40,023 nt of DNA from Deinococcota bacterium (GTDB lineage Bacteria; Deinococcota; Deinococci; Deinococcales; Trueperaceae), in contig CAUJFI010000172.1 in NCBI GenBank assembly GCA_963170125.1, positions 1 to 40,023 on the forward strand. The letters run 5' to 3'. The notes beneath the pieces are model-generated. The model worked only from the letters and a program-made list of their open reading frames with translations. It ran no database searches and was not told the DNA's origin. This document shows, piece by piece, positions 15,540 through 25,326 of the stretch; position 1 is the first letter of the stretch, and every line of letters begins with the position of its first letter. The translations under genes were made by a program, and so were the position numbers.

Positions 15540-17385
15540 TCACCCCGCTGGCCTGAGCGCGCGCAGGTAGGTCCAGCGCGTGAGCAGGAAGAACGCGCCC
15601 TGGACGGCGGCGAAGAGGCCGATGACCACGAGGGTGTACCGCGTGACGTCCTGCATGAGGAGGCTGCCGAGCGCGTCGAGCGCGAAGCCTGCATGGAGCG
15701 CTCCCAGCGCGAAGGGCAACAGGTAGATGACCGCGATCTGGGCGGTGACGACCCGCGCCGACTCGCCCGGCGTGACGCCGAGGCGCCGCAGGCGCCCGTG
15801 TAGCCGCCGGTCCTCGCCCAGCTCCGTGAACAGCTTGAAGTAGATGAGGCTGCCGGCCCCGATGAAGAAGAGGAGCGAGACGAACACGCCGGCGAACATC
15901 GAGAGCCCGAGCGTCTGCCTGAACTGACGCACACCGAGGAAGCGGGCTTCGACCTCCGGCCGCTGCGCCTCGTCCATGGTCACGCGCTGCAGCTCCGCCT
16001 CGAGCCACCTACCGCCGGCACCCTCGGGCCAGTCGTACAGCCACAACGTGGCGGGGGCGTACTCGCGCCCTGCGGTGGGCAGGCGCGCCAGCTCGGAGTC
16101 CTGGAGCACGTACCAGTCGCCGAACAGGCTCGGGGGCATGGTGACGGGCGGCGCCACCCGGACGGCAGCCACACCGCCGTCGCCGAGGACCGCCGTTCCG
16201 CTATCCATGCGCAGCGACGTGGCGCCGCTCTCGGCCCCGACCTCGAACCCTGCCGCGCTCGCGAAGTCGGCGTAGTCGCTCGCGCCCACCAGTACGAGCC
16301 ACCCGGCGGCGGCGTCCGGCCCGCGGAACCCCAACTCGTGCACCCGAACGGAAGCCCGGATCGCTGGGGCGACGGCGTTACGGGCGAGGATGGCATCCAG
16401 CTCGGACGGACTCAGGCCCGGCCTCTCCGGCGCTCCCTCGATGAACGCCAGCTCTTGGGGGTACATGCCAGCCAGGCCTTCCTCGATGCCGCGGTTGATC
16501 ACGTAGAACGACCCGGCGGCGGCCAGCACGACGGCGCTCAGGGTCGCGATGGTCGCGAGGAGCCGGGCGTTGTCGCGCACCCGGAAGAGGAGCTGTGACA
16601 CGACGAGCATGCGCGTCCCCTTCAGATAACCGGCGCGCGCGCCGCGCAACATATGCAGGACCTTCACGCTGCCGTGCGTGAGGAGCAGGAAGGTGCCGAG
16701 CACGACGACCGCCACGACAGGCAGGAACGCGACGACGACACCGGCCCCCTCGACGGAAAGAGCGACCGCGTAACCGGCGATCACGAGCGCGGCGCCGAGG
16801 ATGGCGAGCGCAGCGGAAGCCCGAGGCAAGGCGCGCGGCTTGCGGGCTGCCCGCATGAGCTCGACGACCTCCTGCCGGCCGAGCCTGAAGCTGCCGACGA
16901 AGGTGACGAGCTGGAACAGGGCGAAGAAGCTCGCGGCCGTCATCAGGATGGCGTCGGGCACGAAGAGGAACCTGATGGGCTCGCTCAGGTCGAGGACGCG
17001 GCTGATGCCTAGCAGGAACAGGCGCGAGAACAGGAGCCCCAGGCAGATGCCCAGGGCGATGGCCGCGAGGGAGAGGATGGTGTTCTCCAACCAGATGAGC
17101 CGCCTGAGCTGGCCGCGCGTCGTGCCCATGAGCGTGAGCAACCCGAACTCCTGGTTGCGGGCGCGCAGGAACGCGCCGCTAGAGTAGAGCACGAAGAAGA
17201 ACGCGAAGACGGCCACCAGCACCTCGCACACGAGGAGCACCACGCGCGTGCCGTCGCCGCCGTAGATGTAGCCGCCCGTCACGTCGGGGTGCATGATGAA
17301 CTGCGCGTAGACGAAGAACAGGGCGACGGAGAACGTGCTGCTGAGGAAGAAGGCCGCGTAGCGGAGGGCGCTGCCGCGGATGTTG

Positions 17386-17411
<26 letters not shown>
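15540..17411 (-). CDS. Bce-type ABC transporter permease (FtsX-like)
   Basis: A 623-residue integral membrane protein of the FtsX/BceB family. It begins T-F-R-Q-L-A-F-S-N-I-R-G, the usual start of these permeases, and shows about ten hydrophobic segments. The large extracytoplasmic domain (about residues 295-510, from M-Y-P-Q-E-L to F-R-Q-T-L-G) lies between helices, as in BceB. The E-F-G-L-L-T-L-M-G-T-T-R-G-Q-L motif after helix 3 couples to the ATPase. Such transporters both detoxify and sense peptide antibiotics that bind cell-wall lipid intermediates; the target here is unknown. I chose ATG 17411 because GGGAGG lies 9 nt upstream; TTG 17417 is an alternative. The gene overlaps the ATPase gene by 26 bp. 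Confidence 0.88.
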
Positions 17412-18195
<784 letters not shown>

Positions 18196-18206
18196 CTGAA
18201 GCCTTA

Positions 18207-18223
18207 CCTCCCGTTACGGGAGG
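18207..18223 (-). repeat. 7-bp-arm palindrome covering the bceA Shine-Dalgarno
   Basis: CCTCCCG (18207-18213) and CGGGAGG (18217-18223) flank TTA. On the minus strand the second arm contains the GGGAGG that would serve as Shine-Dalgarno for ATG 18195. It could be a small operator, or, if transcription starts upstream of 18223, a hairpin hiding the ribosome binding site. Confidence 0.5.
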
Positions 18224-18288
18224 AGCCTAGCCGCGCGCCGCCGGCGCCTGCCAGCGCCGAACCTTACGCCTGCTCTCGCAACCTTACG
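18224..18288 (-). promoter_or_regulatory. Candidate bceAB promoter with tandem response-regulator sites
   Basis: On the minus strand CGTAAGGTT occurs at 18288-18280 and again at 18268-18260, exactly 20 bp apart. A TAGGCT -10 box (18229-18224) follows, with a very poor -35 position near 18254-18249. Direct repeats two helical turns apart just upstream of a weak -35 are typical of OmpR/PhoB-family activation, and the local regulator is of that family. Confidence 0.55.
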
Positions 18289-18364
18289 GCGTCGTCACCC
18301 GCCTGCGGCGACCACGCGTTAGCGACGCGGCGGGCTCCCGTTCGACGTCCTCGCCGAGCACCCC

Positions 18365-19429
18365 TCAGCGCAACCGGTGGAGTCCCTCCGGTCTCAGCTC
18401 GACGGTGAAAGCAGAGCCCTCGCCGACGCGCGACTCCACCGTCAGCTCGTGCCCGAGGCGCCTGCAGACCTCGGCGGCCAGGAAGAGCCCCATGCCGGTC
18501 GACGCCTTCGTGCGCCTGCCGTTGGCGCCCGTGAAGAACCTGTCGAAGACGCGCGGCAGGTCCTCAGGGGGGATGCCGAGCCCTTCGTCGACGACGCTCA
18601 CGCTCGCCGCGCCGCCGCCCGACGCCCTGACGACGACCCGTGCCTTCTGGCCCGCTTCGCTGTACTTCATCGCGTTGGTGAGGAGCTGGCGCAGCACGAC
18701 CTGCAGCCACTTCGGGTCCGTCTCGACCGCGACGGTGCCCGGCGGAGCCTCGACGCTCGGGAAGACGCCGCTACGGATCCAGGTCCGCCGCAGCTCGTTC
18801 ACGCTCGCGCGGACGACGTCCACCAAGTCCACTGTCACTGGGTTGAGGTCGAACTCGAAGCGCTCCAGGCGGGAGGCGGTCAGCATCAGGTCGAGGCCAC
18901 GCCCGAGCTCGTCGACCTCCTCCCCCACGCTCCGCCACTCGCCCTGGGGCTCACGCTGCTGGACCGTCAGCTCCAGCACGGAGAGCGGCGTCTTCATGTG
19001 ATGCACCCAGAGGTCGACGAACGCCCGATGCTCCTCGGCGCTGCGCCGATGGCGTTGCAGCGCTTCGAGCGCGTCTCGCTGCGAGTTGGCGAGCAGCTCG
19101 GCGAGCGCGCGCTGCTCGCGCGACTTCGCCGGCGGGAGCTGGACGAGCTCGAAGCCGCCCAAGGCGCGCTCGTTACCGGCGCGCTCCTCCCCGGCGGAGG
19201 GGCCGCGCGCAAGCCGACGCACGACGCCCAGGCTGAACGCGCGGTGCCGCTGGTGATCGACGACCAGGCAGACGGACGCGCTCACGGCGCCGAGCAACAG
19301 GATGTACGCGGCGTCGACCAAGCGCAGCGGGGCGACCGCCAGGTGCACGACCAGGAGGAGGAAGATCAGGGCCGCCGAGAAGCCGAGTATGAGCGGCAGG
19401 CGGTCGAGTAGGTAGTCGAGGGGCCTCAC
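18365..19429 (-). CDS. Intramembrane-sensing histidine kinase, BceS-like
   Basis: A 354-residue sensor kinase. Two transmembrane helices (about residues 13-32 and 37-57) are joined by only a few residues, with no periplasmic sensing domain; this is the architecture of BceS-type kinases, which sense through their partner transporter. The phosphoacceptor box is W-V-H-H-M-K-T-P-L-S, followed by the N box near N-A-M-K-Y-S and the ATP-lid motifs D-E-G-L-G-I-P and G-M-G-L-F-L-A. The GTG start overlaps the regulator stop (GTGA), so the two are co-translated. It should phosphorylate the regulator when the transporter at 15540-18195 meets its antibiotic. Confidence 0.9.
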   Translation of the reverse strand: MRPLDYLLDRLPLILGFSAALIFLLLVVHLAVAPLRLVDAAYILLLGAVSASVCLVVDHQRHRAFSLGVVRRLARGPSAGEERAGNERALGGFELVQLPPAKSREQRALAELLANSQRDALEALQRHRRSAEEHRAFVDLWVHHMKTPLSVLELTVQQREPQGEWRSVGEEVDELGRGLDLMLTASRLERFEFDLNPVTVDLVDVVRASVNELRRTWIRSGVFPSVEAPPGTVAVETDPKWLQVVLRQLLTNAMKYSEAGQKARVVVRASGGGAASVSVVDEGLGIPPEDLPRVFDRFFTGANGRRTKASTGMGLFLAAEVCRRLGHELTVESRVGEGSAFTVELRPEGLHRLR

Positions 19430-20151
19430 GCGTCGCTCCCCGGGAGCTGGAGCGCGTAGCCGGAGCCCCGCACGGTCCGGACGGCATCACCGAGGCCGAA
19501 CTCGGCCAGCTTCTTGCGCAGCCGGTTCACGTTGACCGTGAGCGTGTTGTCGTCTACGAACGCCGCGTCGTCCCATAGCGCCTCCAGGAGCGCCTCCCTG
19601 CCGACGACCTTGCCGGTAGCCCTGAGCAAGACCTCGAGGAGCTGACCCTCGTTCCGGCTCAGTTCCACCTGGCGGCCCCCGAAAGCAGCGACCATGCGCA
19701 GCGGGTCGAAGGTGAGCCCGGCGGTGGAGGTCACGGTCTGCTCGCCCGCGTGCGCGTACTCGCCGTAGGCACGCCGCAGGGCGCCGCGCACCTTGGCCGT
19801 GACGACCTCGAGGTTGAACGGTTTGACGATGTAGTCGTCGCCGCCGTTGTCTATCGCCAGAACCTGGTCCATCCCGCTGGAGCGCGCCGAGATGAAGATC
19901 ACGGGCGCGTTGGACGCCGTCCTGATCTGGCGGCACCAGTAGAAGCCGTCGTACCAGGGCAGGTTCACGTCGAGGAGCACCAGGCCGGCGCCGGAGGCAA
20001 GGAACTCGTTCTTGAGGTCGTCGAAACGCCGCGCGATGACGACCTCGTAGCCGTAGCGCTCCAGGTGCGCGGCCAGCATGGTGGCTAGCTTCGGTTCGTC
20101 CTCGACAAGGTAGATACGGTGCATGGCGTCTGCGGGCTCGCTCTGGGTCAT
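19426..20151 (-). CDS. Response regulator, OmpR family, BceR-like
   Basis: A 241-residue regulator. The receiver domain has acidic residues E-D-E at 17-19, the phosphoacceptor Asp61 in L-L-D-V-N-L-P-W, and the conserved Lys in I-V-K-P-F-N. The C-terminal winged helix (about residues 140-235) ends with the V-N-R-L-R-K-K-L and V-R-G-S-G-Y-A-L motifs of the OmpR/PhoB class. With the GTGA-coupled kinase it should control the bceAB promoter at 18224-18288. No strong Shine-Dalgarno precedes ATG 20151, and an internal ATG at 20124 is possible. The first 130 bp of the gene reappear as a decayed copy at 22392-22521. Confidence 0.9.
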   Translation of the reverse strand: MTQSEPADAMHRIYLVEDEPKLATMLAAHLERYGYEVVIARRFDDLKNEFLASGAGLVLLDVNLPWYDGFYWCRQIRTASNAPVIFISARSSGMDQVLAIDNGGDDYIVKPFNLEVVTAKVRGALRRAYGEYAHAGEQTVTSTAGLTFDPLRMVAAFGGRQVELSRNEGQLLEVLLRATGKVVGREALLEALWDDAAFVDDNTLTVNVNRLRKKLAEFGLGDAVRTVRGSGYALQLPGSDA

Positions 20152-20157
20152 GAGGTT
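20011..20157. repeat. Direct repeat copy A: 5' end of bceR-like gene
   Basis: This part of the intact response-regulator gene, plus its first upstream bases, matches 22392-22527 at roughly nine of ten positions by eye in the same orientation. Copy B lacks 12 bp present here (the K-L-A-T codons). The two copies bracket the AlbA_2 gene. Confidence 0.75.
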
Positions 20158-20339
20158 ACAGCGTGGCGTGCGCCGTGGCCTCTTGGGGTCGACGTACTAC
20201 CATCAACTTCGAAACACCGCGTCCACCTGGTGTCGACCGGAGGTGTATAGAGGCTAGGGTCGCTTCTCACAACGGTTACTAGCCGTGAAGCCTGACTTGC
20301 ATCGCGGACGGCTTTGGCTTACTTTGGGGGAAGCGCAAG

Positions 20340-22148
20340 TTGGCGCGCGCCCCAAAGGATGCGGTGGTGGACTCAAACGACGCACTCGACAAAATCGTTG
20401 CAGGTACACGCGCCGACAAACACGAGCACCAAGGCCTTGATTTCAAGCGTCAGGGCCGCTCTCGCGAGGAGACCGCCTCAATACTAGCGGCCACTGCCGC
20501 ATGCTTCGCTAACGCCGCAGGAGGCAAGATAGTCGTAGGAGTTAAAGACGACGAGCGCGGTATCGGAGCCCTCGTAGGAACTGATTTGGAGCCAGCTTGG
20601 GTAAGGCAGCGCATATATCAGAAGACGAAACCTGGCCTCGACGTCATCGTCAAAGAGTTCATATACAGAGGCACGCGTCTTCTGGAGATCACTGTTCAGG
20701 AGGGCCTAGACGTGTACTTGGCCGACGGCCAGGCCCCAAAGCGCCGACTCGAAGACACATGTGTTCCCATGTCAACAGGCGAGCTAGCTCGCTTGCACGA
20801 AGAGCGCAGAGGAACGGACTGGAGTGAGGGCGAAAGCGGAAGGCCCATTGAGGATGTCGACGACGCCGCAGAGTTGCTCCTCAGATCGATGCTCCGTACC
20901 TCCCCCTCAAACCCTAGAGACGTTAGCGGTACAGCCCTGTCCGACCTGCTAACGTTGCTAGCGCTTTCAACCTCGTCGGGCACTCTGACGCGCGCTGGAG
21001 AGCTTCTCTTGTGTCGACCCAAGACCGGCGACCAAACCGAACTCTTGGTGTATCAGTACAGGGAAACGGCCGGCGGCGAGGTCAAGGCGGGGCGTCGCTG
21101 GCAAACTCCACTACTCGTTGCATTCACCGAAACCCTCTCGACCATCGAAGCAAGAATCGGCACGACCCCGGTTAGTCTTCCAAGTGGTCAGCAGTTGCAG
21201 ATTCAAGACTACCCGGTGGTTGCGGTGAGGGAGGCAATAGCTAACGCGCTGACTCACGGTGACCATAGGGATCGACAACCGGTGTACGTGGAACACTCCC
21301 CCCAACTCCTTGACGTGAGGTCGCCGGGGCCACTTGTTTCAGGGATATCCCCTGCGAACATCCTCACGCACCCGCCCAAGCCTAGGTTCCCGAAGCTCGC
21401 AGAAGCCATGCGTGCGTGCGGGCTGGCGGAACGCTGGGGTCAGGGCATAGACCGAATGTACAAGGAGATGATTCGAAGTGGCCGAAGCGTACCAATAGTT
21501 GAAGTCGCCGCGGGAGATCAGCCCGAGACAACGGTCCGCTTCCTGGGCGGGCCTCCAAACTCACGCATCACGAAGTTCATTTCAACCCTGCCGGCAAACG
21601 AGCAAGATGACACCGATACTCTGCTCGTGGTTGCTACCCTTGCCAGCCGGCGGACCGTCAACGCGAAACAGCTTGCCGGCACGATTCAACGCGGTCCTGA
21701 AGCGGCCCAAGCCGTGCTGATGCGACTCGCGCAAGGATCGGCACAACTCCTCGAACCAACGCCGAGAACCCATGGGCGCAAGCATCCGGACTACCGCCTG
21801 AGGAGCGAAGCCGTGGCGGCGCTTGGGCCGGCGTTGGCCTATCAATCGAGACCCCAGGCTGACATCGACCGCAAGGTAAGAGACCACGTACGCGAGTACG
21901 GCACTATTAACAGTGCGGCCGTACAACGGATGTTGGACGTCGATGTGTATGCGGCTCGAGATGTCCTTAGGAAGCTAGTGAATCGGAAGATCCTCGTCAG
22001 GACATCGGAGCAGCGTCGCGGCACCGCTGTGAAGTACGGCCCTGGCGCACGGTTCCCCTCAACACCCCGGAAATCGGCCCTCGCTACTACGTCGGCAGTG
22101 GCTCCCCTGTTCGATTCCACAAACGTCGAAGAAGGACCTGTGGAGTAA
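20340..22148 (+). CDS. AlbA_2/schlafen-type ATP-binding protein, RecG-like C-terminal region
   Basis: A 602-residue protein with two recognisable parts. The N-terminal AlbA_2 (divergent AAA_4) domain, about residues 25-150, shows E-H-Q-G-L-D-F-K-R, A-A-C-F-A-N-A-A-G-G and V-V-G-V-K-D-D. A following HATPase_c_4-like region, about residues 290-400, shows V-R-E-A-I-A-N-A-L-T-H-G-D, V-R-S-P-G-P-L and E-R-W-G-Q-G-I-D-R-M. The C-terminal 150 residues look like winged-helix segments. Such proteins are annotated as putative regulators or RNA/DNA-acting factors and turn up in accessory and defence regions, but a function is not established here. Codon use is visibly less GC-rich than its neighbours. 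TTG 20340 is chosen with GGGGGAAG upstream. The gene sits inside an apparent insertion. Confidence 0.82.
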   Translation: MARAPKDAVVDSNDALDKIVAGTRADKHEHQGLDFKRQGRSREETASILAATAACFANAAGGKIVVGVKDDERGIGALVGTDLEPAWVRQRIYQKTKPGLDVIVKEFIYRGTRLLEITVQEGLDVYLADGQAPKRRLEDTCVPMSTGELARLHEERRGTDWSEGESGRPIEDVDDAAELLLRSMLRTSPSNPRDVSGTALSDLLTLLALSTSSGTLTRAGELLLCRPKTGDQTELLVYQYRETAGGEVKAGRRWQTPLLVAFTETLSTIEARIGTTPVSLPSGQQLQIQDYPVVAVREAIANALTHGDHRDRQPVYVEHSPQLLDVRSPGPLVSGISPANILTHPPKPRFPKLAEAMRACGLAERWGQGIDRMYKEMIRSGRSVPIVEVAAGDQPETTVRFLGGPPNSRITKFISTLPANEQDDTDTLLVVATLASRRTVNAKQLAGTIQRGPEAAQAVLMRLAQGSAQLLEPTPRTHGRKHPDYRLRSEAVAALGPALAYQSRPQADIDRKVRDHVREYGTINSAAVQRMLDVDVYAARDVLRKLVNRKILVRTSEQRRGTAVKYGPGARFPSTPRKSALATTSAVAPLFDSTNVEEGPVE

Positions 22149-22391
22149 GCCTGTTACGAATGAGCGTCTTACTTATGGGTGGTGCCGGGCACATATGCGC
22201 CGGACAGGAACTAGCAGCGGCATGGTCTGCACCGCCTTCATTGAGCACGGAGTAGTAAGCGCATCCTCACCACTGCGTCCAGCAAAGCAACCGGACTCTC
22301 CGCCGACGCGCTCACTCACCACATCGATAAGGGGAACCGGAACGTCGCCTTCGCACTCTCAACGCGCCTGCACGACCTTGGCATCGCGGCA
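22149..22391. other. Noncoding tail of the insertion, possible ORF remnant
   Basis: No intact gene is visible. A plus-strand frame from about 22250 to a stop at 22398 has balanced, non-shadow composition (for example A-L-T-H-H-I-D-K-G-N-R-N-V-A-F) but no start codon and an in-frame stop just upstream. It may be the tail of a lost gene of the inserted segment. It ends where the bceR-like repeat copy begins. Confidence 0.4.
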
Positions 22392-22527
22392 CCTTGAGGT
22401 CGTCGAAGCGCCGCGCCAGGACGACCTCGTAGCCGTAGCGCTCCAGGTGCGCGGCCAGCATGGGTTCGTCTTCGACAAGGCAAATCCTGTGCATGGCGTC
22501 TGCGGGCTCGCTCGAGCTCATTACGTT
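22392..22527 (-). pseudogene. Truncated copy of the bceR-like 5' end (direct repeat copy B)
   Basis: The minus-strand frame from ATG 22521 reads S-S-S-E-P-A-D-A-M-H-R-I-C-L-V-E-D-E-P-M, nearly the same as the start of the regulator at 20151. It lacks four codons after D-E-P and follows it as far as R-R-F-D-D-L-K, where similarity stops at 22392. The receiver Asp, Lys and DNA-binding domain are absent, so it cannot work as a regulator. Confidence 0.85.
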
Positions 22528-22572
22528 AAGAACCTCTCATGCGCCCATTCCCCGTAGAGCCGATTATTGACC

Positions 22573-23976
22573 ATGCACCTCGAACCGTCGCCCTCGGTCG
22601 ACGCCGACCTGCACCTCGCCAACCGCCTCACTTGGGGGGCAAGGCCTCGCGACCTCGAGCGCGTGCGCGAGCTCGGTGAGGCCGGCTACGTGGAGTGGCA
22701 GCTCGACCACGCGGCCGTAGCCGACCCCATCGTCGACCGCTTCCTGACCGAGCATCCCGTGCTCCTCGAGGACGTGCGCGGGCTGCGCCGCGCCCTGGAC
22801 GAGGATTACGGCGCCGTCTACCACCAGGTCATCTGGGGGCGCCTGTTCCGGGCCGTGTACAGCGAGCGCCAACTCTTCGAGAAGATGGTCGAGTTCTGGA
22901 CCGACCACTTCAACGTGCCACTGCCCGACTTGGTCCCCGAGAAGGTCGTCGACGACCGGGAGGTGGCAAGGAGCCACGCCCTCGGGCGCTTCCGCGACCT
23001 CCTCATCGCCTCGGCGCGCAGCCCTGGCATGCTCATCTACCTGGACAACACCTTCAGCAACCGCGACCACCCGAACGAGAACTACGCCCGGGAGGTCATG
23101 GAGCTGCACACGCTCGGCGTCGACGGCGGCTACACGCAGCAGGACGTCGTCGAGGTGGCGCGCTGCTTCACCGGTTGGACGTTGGATCAGGAGTGGCGCG
23201 GCGCCTTCGTCTTCGACCGCAACCGTCACGACGACGGGGAGAAGGTCGTGCTCGGCCATAGGATCGCCGGCGGGCGCGGCATCGAGGACGGTCTGCAAGT
23301 CCTCGACATCCTCGCCACCCATCCGTCGACGGCGCGGTTCGTGAGCGGGAAGCTGTGCCGGCGTTTCGTCTCGGACGATCCGCCGGAGGAGCTCGTCGCC
23401 GCCGTCACGGCCACCTTCCTGGCGACCGACGGCGACATCCGGGCCGTGCTGCGCACGCTCTTCACGTCGGAGGGCTTCCGTGCCGCCCGGGGCACCAAGT
23501 TCCGCCGCCCCATGGAGGCCCTCGTCGCGATGCTGCGGGCGCTGAGCCCCGGCGTGGAGGTGCGCGACCAGTGGGCCGTCACCTGGACACTGGAGCGGAT
23601 GGGCCACCTCCCATACAACTGGTTCCCCCCGAACGGCTACCCCGGCAGCGCTGACCCGTGGTTCAACGTCAACGGCCTCCTCCAGCGCTGGAACGCCGCG
23701 ATGGTGCTGGCGTACGCCAGTCAAGGGTGGACGGACGGGGCCATCACCCTGGACCTGAGCGCCGTGATCCCTGACGCCGCCACGATCGGGGAGCTCGTCG
23801 ACGCCACGTGGTTGCGGTTGGTCGGCCAGGCACTCGACCGAGGCACGCGCACGACGCTCCTGGCCGCGCTCGGCGACCCGCGCCCCACCCAGCGTGTGAC
23901 GCAGGAGTTCCGCGATGAGCGTCTGCCTTCCCTCGTAGGCCTGGTGTTGGCATCCCCCGCGTTCCAACTCACCTGA
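22573..23976 (+). CDS. DUF1800 family protein
   Basis: A protein of about 467 residues of family DUF1800 (PF08811). The opening H-L-A-N-R-L-T-W-G-A-R-P is typical, as is the central block N-E-N-Y-A-R-E-V-M-E-L-H-T-L-G with Y-T-Q-Q-D-V-V-E-V-A-R-C-F-T-G-W. A further landmark is F-R-R-P-M-E-A-L-V near residues 310-318. Its biochemical role is unknown; these genes nearly always precede a DUF1501 gene, as here (25 bp downstream), which implies joint function in the cell envelope or in secreted polymer handling. No signal peptide is evident. The start is uncertain: TTG 22567 lies 6 nt after TAGAGC, a poor -10 match, and ATG 22573 has no Shine-Dalgarno. Confidence 0.85.
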   Translation: MHLEPSPSVDADLHLANRLTWGARPRDLERVRELGEAGYVEWQLDHAAVADPIVDRFLTEHPVLLEDVRGLRRALDEDYGAVYHQVIWGRLFRAVYSERQLFEKMVEFWTDHFNVPLPDLVPEKVVDDREVARSHALGRFRDLLIASARSPGMLIYLDNTFSNRDHPNENYAREVMELHTLGVDGGYTQQDVVEVARCFTGWTLDQEWRGAFVFDRNRHDDGEKVVLGHRIAGGRGIEDGLQVLDILATHPSTARFVSGKLCRRFVSDDPPEELVAAVTATFLATDGDIRAVLRTLFTSEGFRAARGTKFRRPMEALVAMLRALSPGVEVRDQWAVTWTLERMGHLPYNWFPPNGYPGSADPWFNVNGLLQRWNAAMVLAYASQGWTDGAITLDLSAVIPDAATIGELVDATWLRLVGQALDRGTRTTLLAALGDPRPTQRVTQEFRDERLPSLVGLVLASPAFQLT

Positions 23977-24000
23977 GCCCTCAGGACTCGAGGAGATCCC

Positions 24001-25326
24001 ATGTCCCGTCGCATCATCACGCCGCCGCCCGCCGCCCACGCCTCCGGCTGCACCGAGTACCGCACCTTCGAGCAGCGCGGCGTCAGCCGCCGCACCTTCC
24101 TGAAGGGCATGGTCGGGACCGGCGCGCTGCTCCTCTCCAGACCGCTCTTCCCGAACCTGCCGTTCGTGGCGTTCGCCCAGACGCCGCGCGAGGTCGACAC
24201 CCTGGTCGTCGTCTTCCTGCGGGGCGGCATGGACAGCCTGGCGGCCATCGTCCCCGTCGGCGAGGGCGCCGCCTTCTACGACCGGCGGTCGCAGACCGCC
24301 GTGCCCGAGGGTCGGGTGCTCGACCTCGACGGCTTCTTCGGCTTCCACCCCGCGTTGGGGCGTCTGCAGGACGTCTACCGCGCCGGTCACCTCGCCGTCG
24401 TCCACGCCGCCGGTTCGCCCGACCCGTCGCGCTCGCACTTCGACGCCATGGAGTACATGGAGCGCGGCACGCCGGGAGTGCGCGTCACGGAGACCGGCTG
24501 GCTCACGCGCCACCTGCAGTCCGTCCCGTGGACGAACGACTCGCCCTTCCGGGCGGTGGCAATGGGCACGCTTCTGCCGTCGTCCCTGCAGGGGCCGCAG
24601 GCGTCCCTAGCGCTCGAGTCGTTGGACGGTTTCGAGCTGAGCGTCCCCGATCACCTCAGGCCCGAGCTCGAGGGCGGACTGCGCGAGCTCTACCGGAGCG
24701 TCGGGGCGGGCTCGGCGTTCGAGCGTGAGGCCGAGAGCGTGTTCAGCACGATGCGCGACCTCAGGCGCATCGCGGCGGACGGCGGCTTGGAGCGGGGCAA
24801 CTCGGGCTCGCTCGGGTACCCGGAGACGAGCTTCGGGGAGGCGCTCAGGCAAGTGGCCCAGCTCATCCGCGCGGACGTCGGCCTTGAGGTCGCATGCGTC
24901 GACCTCGGCGGCTGGGACACCCACGAGGAGCAGGGCGGCGTAGAGGGCCAGTTCGCCGACCTGCTCGCGGAACTGGGTGCCGGGCTCGCAGCCTTCTACG
25001 AGGACGTGGCGGATCGCTCCAACCGCCTGACGGTCGTGACCATGAGCGAGTTCGGTCGCAAGCTGGAGGAGAACGCCAGTGGCGGGACCGACCACGGGCG
25101 GGGCGGTTCCATGCTCGTCATGGGCGGGGGCGTGCGCGGCGGGGTCCACACGGTATGGCCGTCGCTGGCGCCCGGGGCCCTCGACGACGGCGACCTGGCC
25201 ATCACGACCGACTTCCGCGACGTGCTCTCGGAGATCCTCGTGCAGCGCCTGCAGAACCCTTCAGTAGAGAGCGTCTTCCCCGGCTACCGGGCGAACTACC
25301 GCGGCATCGTGCGGCCGGGGGCGTGA
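24001..25326 (+). CDS. DUF1501 family protein, Tat-exported
   Basis: A 441-residue protein of family DUF1501 (PF07394), distantly related to sulfatases and alkaline phosphatases. A twin-arginine signal S-R-R-T-F-L-K at residues 29-35 followed by a hydrophobic stretch (G-T-G-A-L-L-L-S) indicates folded export through Tat. Family blocks include V-F-L-R-G-G-M-D-S-L-A near residue 75, D-L-G-G-W-D-T-H-E-E-Q around 301-311, and M-S-E-F-G-R-K-L-E-E-N with G-T-D-H-G-R-G-G towards the C-terminus, the last two holding probable metal-binding Asp/His residues. GAGGAG precedes ATG 24001. It probably acts with the DUF1800 protein; the substrate is unknown. Confidence 0.88.
   Translation: MSRRIITPPPAAHASGCTEYRTFEQRGVSRRTFLKGMVGTGALLLSRPLFPNLPFVAFAQTPREVDTLVVVFLRGGMDSLAAIVPVGEGAAFYDRRSQTAVPEGRVLDLDGFFGFHPALGRLQDVYRAGHLAVVHAAGSPDPSRSHFDAMEYMERGTPGVRVTETGWLTRHLQSVPWTNDSPFRAVAMGTLLPSSLQGPQASLALESLDGFELSVPDHLRPELEGGLRELYRSVGAGSAFEREAESVFSTMRDLRRIAADGGLERGNSGSLGYPETSFGEALRQVAQLIRADVGLEVACVDLGGWDTHEEQGGVEGQFADLLAELGAGLAAFYEDVADRSNRLTVVTMSEFGRKLEENASGGTDHGRGGSMLVMGGGVRGGVHTVWPSLAPGALDDGDLAITTDFRDVLSEILVQRLQNPSVESVFPGYRANYRGIVRPGA

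Noticed and set aside
20297..20325. TTGCAT-17-TACTTT as promoter of the AlbA_2 gene
   Set aside because: The spacing is good, but the predicted transcript would start inside the GGGGGAAG ribosome site, so the two signals conflict.
22564..24513. Minus-strand open frame of 649 codons antisense to DUF1800/DUF1501
   Set aside because: Composition is Arg/Gly/Val/His-rich shadow sequence and no motif is visible, while the plus strand carries two clear families. Long antisense frames are expected at this GC content.
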